From a virus: a stretch of DNA of 49,896 bases. The position numbers and the translations under genes are program-made. The stretch covers positions 1-49,896 of IMG/VR virus record IMGVR_UViG_3300023184_000186; one strand, written 5' to 3'. Position 1 is the first letter of the stretch. The number at the start of each line of letters is the position of its first letter. Positions 16,006 to 22,938 of the stretch are shown piece by piece. Under the pieces are notes generated by a model. It saw only the letters and a list, made by a program, of their open reading frames with translations, did not search any database and was not told the origin of the DNA.

Positions 16006-17544
16006 TCAGTAGTACGCCGCCACGCGGCGCTTGAAAAATTGGGGTTCGTCTGGCTCATCTATGTCAACTCTGATGAAGCCGCCTTGTCTGACGCGCATCA
16101 GTGCTTGGGAGGTCGTGTCCACAAAGTCATCGTTGTCTCCGTTGGGGAAAGATGCAACCTCTTCAATAACCTCGCGTGCCCAGCGTGTGTCAGGTGCCCA
16201 TACCAACCCAGACGAGAACATGTCAGCAATAGCGTTCAGACGCACTATCTTATCGTTTCCACGGCTGGGTGTAAATTCCTGCACTGGGATGCCCATGTTG
16301 CGCAGCTCTTGGATCAGGGGTGCGCCAGCGGCTTTCTTCTCCACGATGAACGCATCTGGTTCCCATTCCTTCCAATGCTTCAGGGCGGAGGCTTTGAGTT
16401 CCGGGAACTGCATCCGTTCTTTGAACGCATCCAGCAGTATCACCTGCGCCTTGTTGTTCTCTTCTTCGTTGTAGAACACGCCCCACGTTGTACACGCGCT
16501 GTAGTCAGATGTGTTCTTTGTCTCGTGCGCCGTGTCCCAGCTCTGGACAATGTACTCACAGGACGGCGGGGTTTCACTTTCCCAGACGCGCCAGCTCTTT
16601 CTAGAGATGATAGCCGCAGTGTCGCTGGTAGGCTGCTGCATGTACTGCGCGTTCCAGTACTTGGGATCCATTGAGGACTTGGCGCTCAGGAGCGACTCCA
16701 GTGGCCACTGCTCTGGCCAGAGGGACTTCTCGTTGTCCGTGCCTTCGTGCAGGATGGCCGGTAGCTCCACGATCTCCCATGTGGGGGAGTCAGGATTCTT
16801 AACTTGATAATCAATCAGCCGTCCGGTCAAATCCAGCTTGCCCCAGCGCGTCATGATGACAATGATCGCCCCGCCCGGCATCAGTCGTTGTAGGGGGCCG
16901 GTCTGGAACCACGACCACGCCGTGTCGAAGGCGAGTCGGCTATTGGCTTTAACATCTTGCTCAGAATGCGGGTCATCAATAACAAACAGATCAGCTCCGC
17001 GACCAGCCAGAGCACCACCAACACCGGCAGCATAGTACTGACCACCAGCAGCAGTAGACCACTTTCCAGCAGCCTTCTGATCGTCAGCCACAAGCGTTTG
17101 AGGAAAGAGTTCATGGTATTGCTCATCGTCCAGTAAGTTTCTGACTCTGCGTCCGAAGTCCTCGGACAGCGATGCGGTGTGCGTTCCCATGATAATTTTC
17201 TTATTAGGGAAATTACCTAGGAAGTATGCGGGGAACAAGTAGCTGGAAAACTCGGACTTACCCATCCGTGGCGCAATATTGATGATGACGCGCTTCTTTT
17301 TACCGTCGATCACGTCCTGAAATATCTTGGCCAGCTTCCTGTGGTGCGGCCCGACTTTGAATCCGGGGTAGACGTGCTTGGCAAACTCAAGCACGTTGGT
17401 GCGCCCAGCCACCAACTTGTACCGCTTCTCGCGCTCCTCCAGCATGTCCATGAGTTCAATCTTCTCTTTGAGGCTCATGGTAGGAAGAGCACGCTGAATA
17501 GCTTGGATCTCTGGTTTGTTTAACGTTAGACTTTCAAGATTCAT
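16006..17544 (-). CDS. Terminase large subunit
   Basis: A 512-residue protein. The N-terminal ATPase has Walker A at APRMGKS (91-97) and Walker B at LFVIDD (186-191); IVIMTRWGKLDLTGRL follows. The C-terminal RNase H-like nuclease has YIVQSWDTAHETKNTSDYSA (catalytic Asp), DAFIVEKKAAGAPLIQEL and ASFPNGDNDDFVDTTSQALM (last acidic cluster). The protein cuts concatemeric DNA and drives it into the head through the portal. It overlaps the small subunit gene by 11 bp. Confidence 0.95.
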   Translation of the reverse strand: MNLESLTLNKPEIQAIQRALPTMSLKEKIELMDMLEEREKRYKLVAGRTNVLEFAKHVYPGFKVGPHHRKLAKIFQDVIDGKKKRVIINIAPRMGKSEFSSYLFPAYFLGNFPNKKIIMGTHTASLSEDFGRRVRNLLDDEQYHELFPQTLVADDQKAAGKWSTAAGGQYYAAGVGGALAGRGADLFVIDDPHSEQDVKANSRLAFDTAWSWFQTGPLQRLMPGGAIIVIMTRWGKLDLTGRLIDYQVKNPDSPTWEIVELPAILHEGTDNEKSLWPEQWPLESLLSAKSSMDPKYWNAQYMQQPTSDTAAIISRKSWRVWESETPPSCEYIVQSWDTAHETKNTSDYSACTTWGVFYNEEENNKAQVILLDAFKERMQFPELKASALKHWKEWEPDAFIVEKKAAGAPLIQELRNMGIPVQEFTPSRGNDKIVRLNAIADMFSSGLVWAPDTRWAREVIEEVASFPNGDNDDFVDTTSQALMRVRQGGFIRVDIDEPDEPQFFKRRVAAYY

Positions 17545-18133
17545 CGGTGGTTACCGGTGAGGGAGTGCTCACTTCTATGTCTTCGATTGGCTCTGCGTCT
17601 ACTACGCCCATGAACTTGGCCAACTTCTCTTTGAGCTTGCGGTCGATCTCTTCGTCGGTCAGGTCAGTCTTCTTGACTTCAATCTTGTCGGTGAAGAGGC
17701 CCACTTCGGTGACCTTGCCCAGAAGGCCAAGCGCTTTCAGGCGGATATTGGCGTTGGGGTTCTCGCATTCTTCAAGGAGTTTGGCCACGGTGTAGCCACG
17801 AAGTTCACGGGCTTGATGTACAAACTCCCAGTCGTAGGCTGTGAGCATGCCGACCAAATGCTGCACCGCAGCAGGAGTTTTAATCTGGGTAAGATGTTCG
17901 TGGGTGATTTCTGCTGGCGCAGAAGAGATAAGGTTGGTGAAAGATGCGCGTGCCGCTTGGACTTCGGCTTGGTTAACCACTGTCTCTGTATCTGCCGCAC
18001 CCAGACCCTTGAGCCACTCGACCGTGTTTACTTTAGCGTCGATCACATCCGCCGGATGTTCTTTCTCAAGCGGCGTAGGTTTACCAGAGTGATTGCTCAC
18101 TTCCGGCTCAAAATCAATAAGGTGGTCTAACAT
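17534..18133 (-). CDS. Terminase small subunit
   Basis: A 199-residue, mostly helical protein. Conserved-looking blocks are WEFVHQARELRGYTVAKLLE, NIRLKALGLLGKVTEVGLFT and TDLTDEEIDRKLKEKLAKFM. The N- and C-termini are acidic and probably flexible. Position directly ahead of the large subunit, first in the late operon, supports the call. Small subunits recognise the packaging site and start cleavage. The ribosome binding site is weak. Confidence 0.75.
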   Translation of the reverse strand: MLDHLIDFEPEVSNHSGKPTPLEKEHPADVIDAKVNTVEWLKGLGAADTETVVNQAEVQAARASFTNLISSAPAEITHEHLTQIKTPAAVQHLVGMLTAYDWEFVHQARELRGYTVAKLLEECENPNANIRLKALGLLGKVTEVGLFTDKIEVKKTDLTDEEIDRKLKEKLAKFMGVVDAEPIEDIEVSTPSPVTTDES

Positions 18134-18148
18134 CGGCGCATAAGTCCC

Positions 18149-18177
18149 TTGTACCTGCGATGCGCGGAGTGTATACT
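18149..18177 (+). promoter_or_regulatory. Sigma70-like promoter for a short RNA
   Basis: TTGTAC (18149-18154), 17-bp spacer, TATACT (18172-18177). The predicted RNA start is near 18184. A plus-strand terminator follows about 75 bp later, with no open reading frame of note between. On the opposite strand the same place gives only a poor leftward promoter (TTGCGC, 16 bp, TATACA), which could serve the terminase operon. Confidence 0.65.
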
Positions 18178-18183
18178 AATTGT

Positions 18184-18287
18184 CAGCAGTTGCGCAACCG
18201 TGGGCCTTGGCCCTGTTGTTCAGATGCTTCTCCTCAGTTGTGCTCCAACTGTTTAATCCCCCGTCAGCAATGCCGGGGGATTTTTTT
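18184..18287 (+). ncRNA. Candidate phage small RNA with anti-SD linker
   Basis: About 104 nt between a good promoter and a strong terminator. By eye it holds: the palindrome GTTGCGCAAC (18189-18198), a hairpin GGGCC-TT-GGCCC (18202-18213), an apparently unpaired linker (18214-18234), a hairpin CAGTTG-tgctc-CAACTG (18235-18251) and the terminator stem. The linker holds GCUUCUCCU, complementary to AGGAGAAGC, which is the leader of many early genes of this phage. The pairing with the leader of 22939 could be longer. This is a proposal from sequence; no expression data. Confidence 0.5.
18255..18287 (+). terminator. Rho-independent terminator in the divergent control region
   Basis: Stem AATCCCCC / GGGGGATT (about 18255-18282) with a 12-base loop and seven T (18281-18287) on the plus strand. 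The minus strand has no U tract, so it works rightward only. Nothing but the proposed short RNA, or antisense read-through, can feed it. Confidence 0.85.
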
Positions 18288-18306
18288 ATGGCTGTATGTC
18301 TAGCGT

Positions 18307-18336
18307 TTGACAAGAGTTATTTGTAATTTTTATAAA
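18307..18336 (+). promoter_or_regulatory. Strong rightward early promoter
   Basis: Perfect TTGACA (18307-18312) and TATAAA (18331-18336), spacer 18 bp, or TTATAA with 17. It lies just after the terminator and before the first early gene, about 280 bp upstream of its ATG. The long leader contains G-rich runs (18461-18483) and the direct repeats at 18425-18454. No open frame of note in the leader. Confidence 0.75.
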
Positions 18337-18424
18337 AATTTATGGGGTGGGGTCATTTTATTGCAAGGGGGGTAGGTTGTAGATGTTAAGTATTACAAAA
18401 GTGCTGAGAATCGGTGGGGAATAG

Positions 18425-18454
18425 TGTTCACACAACTAGCTACCTGTTCACACA
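18425..18454. repeat. Paired direct repeats TGTTCACACA
   Basis: Two exact copies of TGTTCACACA begin at 18425 and 18445, 20 bp apart, about two helical turns, so the same face of DNA. They lie downstream of the early promoter. This is the layout of a repressor or initiator binding pair; no match to a DnaA box. Confidence 0.55.
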
Positions 18455-18588
18455 TATATGGGGGATGGGGGTATGGTGGGGTCGAAAGTTCTCGGATATT
18501 CACGCTATGAGAGGGCTATACGAACCATCTGCTTACCCCTCGTGGTAAAATAGCCTTAGCGGTTGGGGAAGTCTCAGCCGTATAACCC

Positions 18589-18607
18589 GAGAGAGAAATT
18601 CTCTCTC
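18589..18607 (+). repeat. Dispersed inverted repeat, copy 1
   Basis: GAGAGAGAA-A-TTCTCTCTC, nine-base arms around one central base. As RNA it forms a seven-pair stem with AAAUU loop. It lies 18 bases ahead of the ATG of 18625, just upstream of AGGAGAAGC, so it would shape the leader. Confidence 0.85.
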
Positions 18608-18624
18608 ACACTAGGAGAAGCACC

Positions 18625-19083
18625 ATGTCATTGAAAACAAACACAACCCTGTCATTCGATGAGTTCGCTAAGTCAGTTGGTGAGTTCGGCAAAGCCTTGC
18701 AGTTATCTGCAAAGCCCCTTGCTGACGCATACGCAAAGGCTACGCCTGAGCAACAGTCTGACTTGCGTGCTCGTTGGATGCTGAACCACTTGATCGGGCA
18801 AGGCTACACCAATGCCAAAGCCATCATCGAGACAGGCAAAGGCAAGACTGCAAAGCCTGAGCACATCAAAGCCATTGACAGAGCATCATCGGACTTTACC
18901 TACAACATCAAGCAAGGCAAGTCTAAGAAGTTGCCTGAATCTGATGCTCGCAAGATTCGTATTCCTACGGATCGCAAGGACTACCTGTTCGCCGTGCTTG
19001 ATGAGTGCTATGACGCTGACTCACGCGCACAGCAAATTGACATGGCTATCGCTGACTTGCGTGCTCTCAAAGCTCGCCTGTAA
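18625..19083 (+). CDS. First early gene, unknown function
   Basis: A 152-residue, helical, basic protein (SFDEFAKSVGEFGKALQLSA near the start; AIDRASSDFTYNIKQGKSKK in the middle; MAIADLRALKARL at the end). Preceded by AGGAGAAGCACC. No domain I recognise. It is first after the early promoter and is flanked by inverted-repeat copies 1 and 2, which may set its expression apart from the rest. First early genes of lytic phages often act in host take-over, but nothing in this sequence proves it. Confidence 0.75.
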   Translation: MSLKTNTTLSFDEFAKSVGEFGKALQLSAKPLADAYAKATPEQQSDLRARWMLNHLIGQGYTNAKAIIETGKGKTAKPEHIKAIDRASSDFTYNIKQGKSKKLPESDARKIRIPTDRKDYLFAVLDECYDADSRAQQIDMAIADLRALKARL

Positions 19084-19086
19084 CCC

Positions 19087-19103
19087 AGAGAGAATTTCTC
19101 TCT
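19087..19103 (+). repeat. Dispersed inverted repeat, copy 2
   Basis: AGAGAGAA-T-TTCTCTCT begins three bases after the stop codon of 18625-19083. The central base differs from copy 1 and the arms pair fully. The flank TAACCC is shared with copies 1 and 3. Confidence 0.85.
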
Positions 19104-19111
19104 CGAATCTG

Positions 19112-19138
19112 ACAGCGGCTTCGTGCCGCTGTTTCTTT
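19112..19138 (+). terminator. Rho-independent terminator after the first early gene
   Basis: Stem ACAGCGGC (19112-19119) / GCCGCTGT (19125-19132) with a five-base loop, then TTCTTTTC. Together with repeat copy 2 it makes a double-hairpin end for the first early transcript. Confidence 0.8.
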
Positions 19139-19212
19139 TCCTGTCCAACCATTTCACTATTCAACCCCTGATCGTTCAAATCATTTGATCGGTCGCAACT
19201 CGGAGCAACACC

Positions 19213-19320
19213 ATGTATCGTGTATTTATACCCAACCTGAATCGCTGGATCGAAAACATTCCTGTCACCGAAGCTCTCGTCTACAAAGAGGAGGGTTACC
19301 GCGTAGAGCGTATGTCGTAG
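19213..19320 (+). CDS. Small early protein, 35 aa
   Basis: ATG with CGGAGCA nine bases ahead; reads MYRVFIPNLNRWIENIPVTE and then ALVYKEEGYRVERMS. No motif recognised; amphipathic, no membrane segment. Upstream lies a palindrome TCAAAT-C-ATTTGA (19176-19188) that could be an operator, and a GTCCAACC motif (19143-19150) shared with two other leaders. Downstream, a CAACCCA/TGGGTTG hairpin (about 19330-19352) separates it from the next gene. Confidence 0.55.
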   Translation: MYRVFIPNLNRWIENIPVTEALVYKEEGYRVERMS

Positions 19321-19391
19321 GAAATTCTTACAACCCATGCACAGCGTGGGTTGTGGGGGCAATCCTGCCCAAACAATCAAGGAGAATCATC

Positions 19392-19631
19392 ATGCGTAAC
19401 AACAAGTATCGTGCCTTTTTCACAGTCACCCAAGTCACAACACCCAAAGGCTTGCTCGTGGTTCAAGACTACTACCCAAGCAAGGGAACACCTGACAAAA
19501 AATGGCGTGAGTATGTCATCCACCTTGCCGCCATCATCGGCGGTGAAAGCCTTGCTTTCACTACACCTGAAGCACGCAACACATGGGTTCAAGCACAAGG
19601 CGCACCAGTGCAACAACCCTTGCCGTACTAA
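19392..19631 (+). CDS. Small early protein, 79 aa
   Basis: Start MRNNKYRAFFTVTQVTTPKG chosen for AAGGAGAATCATC directly ahead; a longer frame to 19185 has no such site. YVIHLAAIIGGESLAFTTPE near the centre, Gln/Pro-rich end. Soluble, beta-alpha appearance, unknown role. It ends at TAACCC followed by inverted-repeat copy 3. Confidence 0.65.
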   Translation: MRNNKYRAFFTVTQVTTPKGLLVVQDYYPSKGTPDKKWREYVIHLAAIIGGESLAFTTPEARNTWVQAQGAPVQQPLPY

Positions 19632-19635
19632 CCCA

Positions 19636-19650
19636 GAGAGAAATTCTCTC
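19636..19650 (+). repeat. Dispersed inverted repeat, copy 3
   Basis: GAGAGAA-A-TTCTCTC follows the stop of 19392-19631 by four bases. A further hairpin GTGAAAATC / GATTTTCAC (19658-19686) lies just downstream. Confidence 0.8.
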
Positions 19651-19987
19651 CGAACAGGTGAAAATCTTCGGTTCCGTGATTTTCACAACTATTCAGGCAG
19701 GCGGACAGCGTTTTGACCAATGAACACGGGCTTTTGAGGAAATTCGGTACTACTAATCTATATTTTAAATATATTTATATATAGGGAGATGTGTGTATGT
19801 GCGCGCACTCTGCCGCCAAGTCGCAAAGAAAAAGTTTCTTTTACTTTGGGGCGTGCAGTACCCTAAAAACATAGATGGTTGGTACAGAAATTGAACAAAC
19901 CCTTACAGCATAAGGCTCAACGCCCGTCCGCCTTACTAAATACTTTTAAAAAACATGGATAGCTTGCCGTGCTTTTATCACTACCCC
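19651..19987. other. Non-coding stretch with hairpin and AT-rich tract
   Basis: No convincing gene in either strand. It holds a nine-pair hairpin (19658-19686), an AT-rich run from 19755 to 19783 of repeated TATATTT-type sequence, and a purine-rich AAAGAAAAAG stretch near 19825. The AT run could be a melting region of a replication origin or an extra promoter; TTGAGG (19734) and TATATT (19759) have a 19-bp spacer, poor for sigma70. I see no initiator repeats beside it. Confidence 0.4.
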
Positions 19988-19996
19988 TGATATAAT
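19988..19996 (+). promoter_or_regulatory. Extended -10 promoter
   Basis: TGATATAAT: perfect TATAAT with the TGN extension, which lowers the need for a -35 box; none is good at 16-18 bp upstream. The start of RNA would be near 20003. The ATG at 19995 overlaps this box and so cannot be the start codon. Confidence 0.6.
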
Positions 19997-20024
19997 GAAC
20001 CCTTCCCCAACTCAGAGGTACACC

Positions 20025-20768
20025 ATGAACCCAGAAACCCACGATGACTCAGCGCCTGAGCGCATCCAATACCCCACGCTGATGAAGCTCAAACGGCGCG
20101 AGCTTGCAAACCATTTAGCGGGGTTGCTCAAGAAAGGTACGCCCCGACTTGTGGTCAATGCGATGCGCGACATCATCCTGAGCCAAAAAGAAACGCTACG
20201 CCGACACCGCATACACGAAGCACAGCAGAACATTTTATGGGGTGACTTGATAAAACCATTACAGGCTGAGCGCCGTAGTGTGCGAGCGTCCCTCAAGTAC
20301 AAGTCCGGTGATGACAATGATATGCGGGTGGTTGCGTTCAAGGCATACGCAATAGTCTTGGCTGAGCTGTTCAACCGAATCACTCAGCTCAAGAATCGGG
20401 GTGACTTTACCCCCTCTACCTACGCCAAGGAAAAGAACCTACCCAATCACGGCTTGCATTGGACAGACTTCGTGCCTACGCATATCAAGCTGCGGGTAAA
20501 CACCCTGTTCGATGCTGTGCCGTACACAGCCAAGGCTCGGCGCAAGATTCCGTTCGAGCGTGTGGTGCAGGATGACATCCATGCCAAGCGTAAGCAACGG
20601 CTCATCAACCGCACGGGTAAGGAACTGCTACACGCAAACCAAGACCATGCGATTAGTCCAACGCAAGACACACACGACAAGGTTGTCCGACTCAAGCGAG
20701 CACTGGCTGCGATTGAGCGACTCGACCCGAACGAACCCGTGCCAACAACATGGCACGGACTACTATAA
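20025..20768 (+). CDS. Early protein of unknown function, 247 aa
   Basis: Start chosen at MNPETHDDSAPERIQYP with AGAGG eight bases ahead; an in-frame ATG ten codons earlier lies in the promoter. The protein is basic and helical (LKRRELANHLAGLLKKGTPR; KAYAIVLAELFNRITQLKNR). A basic segment KARRKIPFERVVQDDIHAKR lies past the middle. It may bind nucleic acid. No domain recognised. It has its own promoter and is followed by inverted-repeat copy 4. Confidence 0.7.
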   Translation: MNPETHDDSAPERIQYPTLMKLKRRELANHLAGLLKKGTPRLVVNAMRDIILSQKETLRRHRIHEAQQNILWGDLIKPLQAERRSVRASLKYKSGDDNDMRVVAFKAYAIVLAELFNRITQLKNRGDFTPSTYAKEKNLPNHGLHWTDFVPTHIKLRVNTLFDAVPYTAKARRKIPFERVVQDDIHAKRKQRLINRTGKELLHANQDHAISPTQDTHDKVVRLKRALAAIERLDPNEPVPTTWHGLL

Positions 20769-20771
20769 ACA

Positions 20772-20785
20772 AAAGGAACATTCAT
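20772..20785 (+). repeat. Orphan leader AAAGGAACATTCAT without start codon
   Basis: The same 14 bases plus G form the ribosome binding site and ATG of the genes at 26767 and 35934. Here the third base of the codon is C, so ATC replaces ATG, and inverted-repeat copy 4 follows two bases later. It looks like a leader that lost its gene. Confidence 0.5.
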
Positions 20786-20786
20786 C

Positions 20787-20805
20787 GAGAGAGAAATTCT
20801 CTCTC
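20787..20805 (+). repeat. Dispersed inverted repeat, copy 4
   Basis: GAGAGAGAA-A-TTCTCTCTC, identical to copy 1. A second hairpin, GGTCGGCGG / CCGCTGACC with one G-U pair (20810-20840), follows, then GAGGAGAAGCAAC and the ATG of 20872. Confidence 0.85.
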
Positions 20806-20871
20806 AACTGGTCGGCGGAGCTTGGGCTATGCCGCTGACCATCCCGACAGTAGCCTATGAGGAGAAGCAAC

Positions 20872-21144
20872 ATGAAAGTACAAGTAATCCGTATCTATGG
20901 ATACACAAAGAATCCATTAGCACCACACGGACATAACCCAACGCCTGTTGATGAGGATGCGCTCATCATGCCGACTGAACTGTCGGACTCGATGCGTGAC
21001 GAGGTGATTAGTGAGTTGCGTTCGCGCGGTTACGCGGTTGGATACATCTTCAACGAGGGGGAACGCATCCTTGGCGAGAAAAACTCTATGGTTGTGGTCT
21101 CGTACCGCACCCTTGAAGAGTTTGAGATGGGAGAAGTGCAATGA
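20872..21144 (+). CDS. Small early protein, 90 aa
   Basis: Start MKVQVIRIYGYTKNP, preceded by GAGGAGAAGCAAC, the fullest match to the early leader. A SMRDEVISELRSRGYAVGYI helix-strand lies in the middle; acidic end. It overlaps the next gene by ATGA. Not recognised; possibly an inhibitor-sized regulatory protein, without direct evidence. Confidence 0.65.
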   Translation: MKVQVIRIYGYTKNPLAPHGHNPTPVDEDALIMPTELSDSMRDEVISELRSRGYAVGYIFNEGERILGEKNSMVVVSYRTLEEFEMGEVQ

Positions 21145-21344
21145 GAACAAAGCTGAAAACAAAGATAGAAGTAATGACGCACGATGAACTGCATGGTTTG
21201 TTTAATGACTTGCGTTGGCGTTTGGTGTTTGTCACTGACAACCTGACCAAGCGCAACAAACGAGACGAGGTGCGAGCGCAACTCGAGGTAGTGAAGGACT
21301 GCCTGTATGGGCTTAACTGTTTAGCAGAAGGAGAGATAGCATGA
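21141..21344 (+). CDS. Small early protein, 67 aa
   Basis: A helical basic protein starting MRTKLKTKIEVMTHDELHGL. ATGA overlaps link it to both neighbours, so it is part of a coupled string. GGGAGAAGTGC precedes the ATG. No motif recognised. Confidence 0.6.
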   Translation: MRTKLKTKIEVMTHDELHGLFNDLRWRLVFVTDNLTKRNKRDEVRAQLEVVKDCLYGLNCLAEGEIA

Positions 21345-21511
21345 AGTTGAGACAGATAAAACAGCACCACATCGTGCTGATGAAACGCCATTCGTTCAAG
21401 CGGATGTGCGAGAGATTTAAAGCAGCATCAAGACTGCGTAGAGCACAGCAGACGCTTGCTGTCGAGTTGCCCGTAGAGGGTTTGTTTGTGCATGAGCCGT
21501 GTGACTTTTGA
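21341..21511 (+). CDS. Small basic early protein, 56 aa
   Basis: Reads MKLRQIKQHHIVLMKRHSFK and then RMCERFKAASRLRRAQQ, very basic, followed by a hydrophobic/acidic end VEGLFVHEPCDF. AAGGAGAGATAGC precedes the ATG, which overlaps the preceding stop (ATGA). Could bind nucleic acid. Unknown function. Confidence 0.55.
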   Translation: MKLRQIKQHHIVLMKRHSFKRMCERFKAASRLRRAQQTLAVELPVEGLFVHEPCDF

Positions 21512-21523
21512 AGGAGAAGAGAA

Positions 21524-21712
21524 ATGAAAGCAATGCAAGTAATGAGTCACATCTTTCTGGCTATATGCCAGTACAACCTGATCGCATTCGGGTTCATCCA
21601 GATGGAAGAGTGGGGCGTAGCCCCGCTGTTCTGTGCGTTCGTGATAGTGGGCTGCTTCGGTCTTGGGTTTCAAGTCCGTAGTGTGTTGTCATTTAAAGGA
21701 GAACTGAAATGA
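21524..21712 (+). CDS. Small early membrane protein, 62 aa
   Basis: Two hydrophobic segments: MSHIFLAICQYNLIAFGFIQ (about 7-26) and VAPLFCAFVIVGCFGLGF (about 32-49), then a short basic tail. AAGGAGAAGAGAA precedes the ATG. Probably an inner-membrane protein; such early membrane proteins can affect host envelope or superinfection, but no evidence here. Confidence 0.6.
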   Translation: MKAMQVMSHIFLAICQYNLIAFGFIQMEEWGVAPLFCAFVIVGCFGLGFQVRSVLSFKGELK

Positions 21713-22110
21713 AAGACAAGCAATATAAATTTCCATGCGAAGACCTCACACACGCCACACACAAGTGGGGTATTGAGTATTCAAACGATGAAGATGGGGA
21801 CGAGGTTGTACACGTTGAGTGGTTCACCCTTGAAGCAGAACGCGATTCAGTAATGCGAGGAGAACCAATCAACAACCAACCATTTAAATTGCATTTTTTT
21901 GCAGCGAGTGCGTTCGACTGGGCGCAGACCACACCGACACGCGACTTGCGTGAGGTGATGCACATCATGGAGAAGTATGGCAACTCGTACAACCTGTACC
22001 TCGTGCCTGTACCACATGACACGAACTACGACATCAATATGTACCAACCGCAAGTCGAGGGCACGCAGTGGCTCGGCTACTTCGAAGTAAACCAAGGAGA
22101 AAGTAAATGA
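21709..22110 (+). CDS. Early protein of unknown function, 133 aa
   Basis: An acidic soluble protein. SNDEDGDEVVHVEWFTLEAE lies early; FKLHFFAASAFDWAQTTPTR, YGNSYNLYLVPVPHDTNYDI and a TQWLGYFEVNQ end follow. Overlaps the previous gene by ATGA and the next by ATGA. No family recognised. Confidence 0.6.
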   Translation: MKDKQYKFPCEDLTHATHKWGIEYSNDEDGDEVVHVEWFTLEAERDSVMRGEPINNQPFKLHFFAASAFDWAQTTPTRDLREVMHIMEKYGNSYNLYLVPVPHDTNYDINMYQPQVEGTQWLGYFEVNQGESK

Positions 22111-22349
22111 AACACCAATGGAAAACAGGCCGTCAGTATGACGAGCATGGGCAACGCATGGTTGCACTGGTGGAGGGAGACTGCATCAGGTTTAGCGACC
22201 TGTCACGCAACATAGATGGGGTTGTGCCCCTTGGCAACTACCTGCAAAACCATAGGCTTGACGCCTACACGCTGGAGGCTTTGGTCATGGCTAACTATGA
22301 CTTCGGCAACTATTCATCAAGCAACACAACACTGACATGGGAGAACTGA
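22107..22349 (+). CDS. Small early protein, 80 aa
   Basis: Starts MKHQWKTGRQYDEHGQRMVA; a central NIDGVVPLGNYLQNHRLDAY and an ALVMANYDFGNYSSSNTTLT end. AAGGAGAAAG precedes the ATG. No motif recognised. Confidence 0.6.
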   Translation: MKHQWKTGRQYDEHGQRMVALVEGDCIRFSDLSRNIDGVVPLGNYLQNHRLDAYTLEALVMANYDFGNYSSSNTTLTWEN

Positions 22350-22350
22350 A

Positions 22351-22836
22351 ATGAAACACACCAACAAACTAATGGAAGCACGCAGCACATACGCTGACGC
22401 AATTAACAAAGTACAGCTCGTCAATGGTGAAATAAAAGCGCTTGAAACTAAACGAGAAGCACTTATGTTGCATCCAATTTACGACCTCGCAAAAGATATC
22501 GAAAAAGAATACATCAAAGCGCTCAAAGAATCGCACGAGCAAGGCATTGCAAATGTGGGGGACATGGTGACATTCGCTGACACAAAATGTTTTGGCATCT
22601 TTAAAGTTGGCTACTGCTATCAAGTAATGGAAGTAACAACCTGTCCCATTACTGAAAAGATAGGCTATAAATTTGATGCAAGCACATTACTCAACGAGCG
22701 TGAGTTAGCAAAGATGGCTATGGTCAACAGCCAAACAGTGGACGCCTACATCAAAGATTTAAATGCGCGTAGTTTTTGTTATGACGCAGATAGATTTGTG
22801 TTGGGTGTAACAGTGCAAGCAGAATTATTTTATTAA
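22351..22836 (+). CDS. Early protein with N-terminal coiled coil, 161 aa
   Basis: The first half is a charged coiled coil (VQLVNGEIKALETKREALML, DIEKEYIKALKESHE). The second has a GDMVTFADTKCFGIFKVGYC strand pair, like small SH3-type barrels, and ends VLGVTVQAELFY. GGGAGAACTGAA precedes the ATG. Codons are more AT-rich than those of the following two genes. Not recognised. Confidence 0.6.
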   Translation: MKHTNKLMEARSTYADAINKVQLVNGEIKALETKREALMLHPIYDLAKDIEKEYIKALKESHEQGIANVGDMVTFADTKCFGIFKVGYCYQVMEVTTCPITEKIGYKFDASTLLNERELAKMAMVNSQTVDAYIKDLNARSFCYDADRFVLGVTVQAELFY

Positions 22837-22860
22837 GCAGGACTAATCATCCTGTCAACA

Positions 22861-22907
22861 AATGGGGGTAAGCCTACCCCCATTGCATCGACGTGTGTCT
22901 CACACAC
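22861..22907 (+). promoter_or_regulatory. Two tandem hairpins ahead of the amidoligase gene
   Basis: A ten-pair stem AATGGGGGTA / TACCCCCATT with a four-base loop (22861-22884), then GTGTGT-ctc-ACACAC (22893-22907). Neither has a U tract. They separate the preceding coupled gene string from the amidoligase gene and may block exonucleases or slow polymerase. Confidence 0.6.
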
Positions 22908-22938
22908 AAACTAAATCAAAATCAACTGGAGAAGCATC

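Noticed and set aside
18181-18236. Minus-strand mini frame from CTG after GAGGAGAAGCAT, about 15 codons
   Set aside because: CTG starts are rare and the frame is very short. The opposite strand has the matching promoter and terminator, so the short RNA is the better reading; kept as an alternative explanation of the anti-SD.
18425-18454. TGTTCACACA as DnaA boxes
   Set aside because: Too many mismatches to TTATNCACA.
18461-18483. G-rich runs as a G-quadruplex
   Set aside because: Only three runs of four or more G plus a GG; a standard four-run quadruplex is not met.
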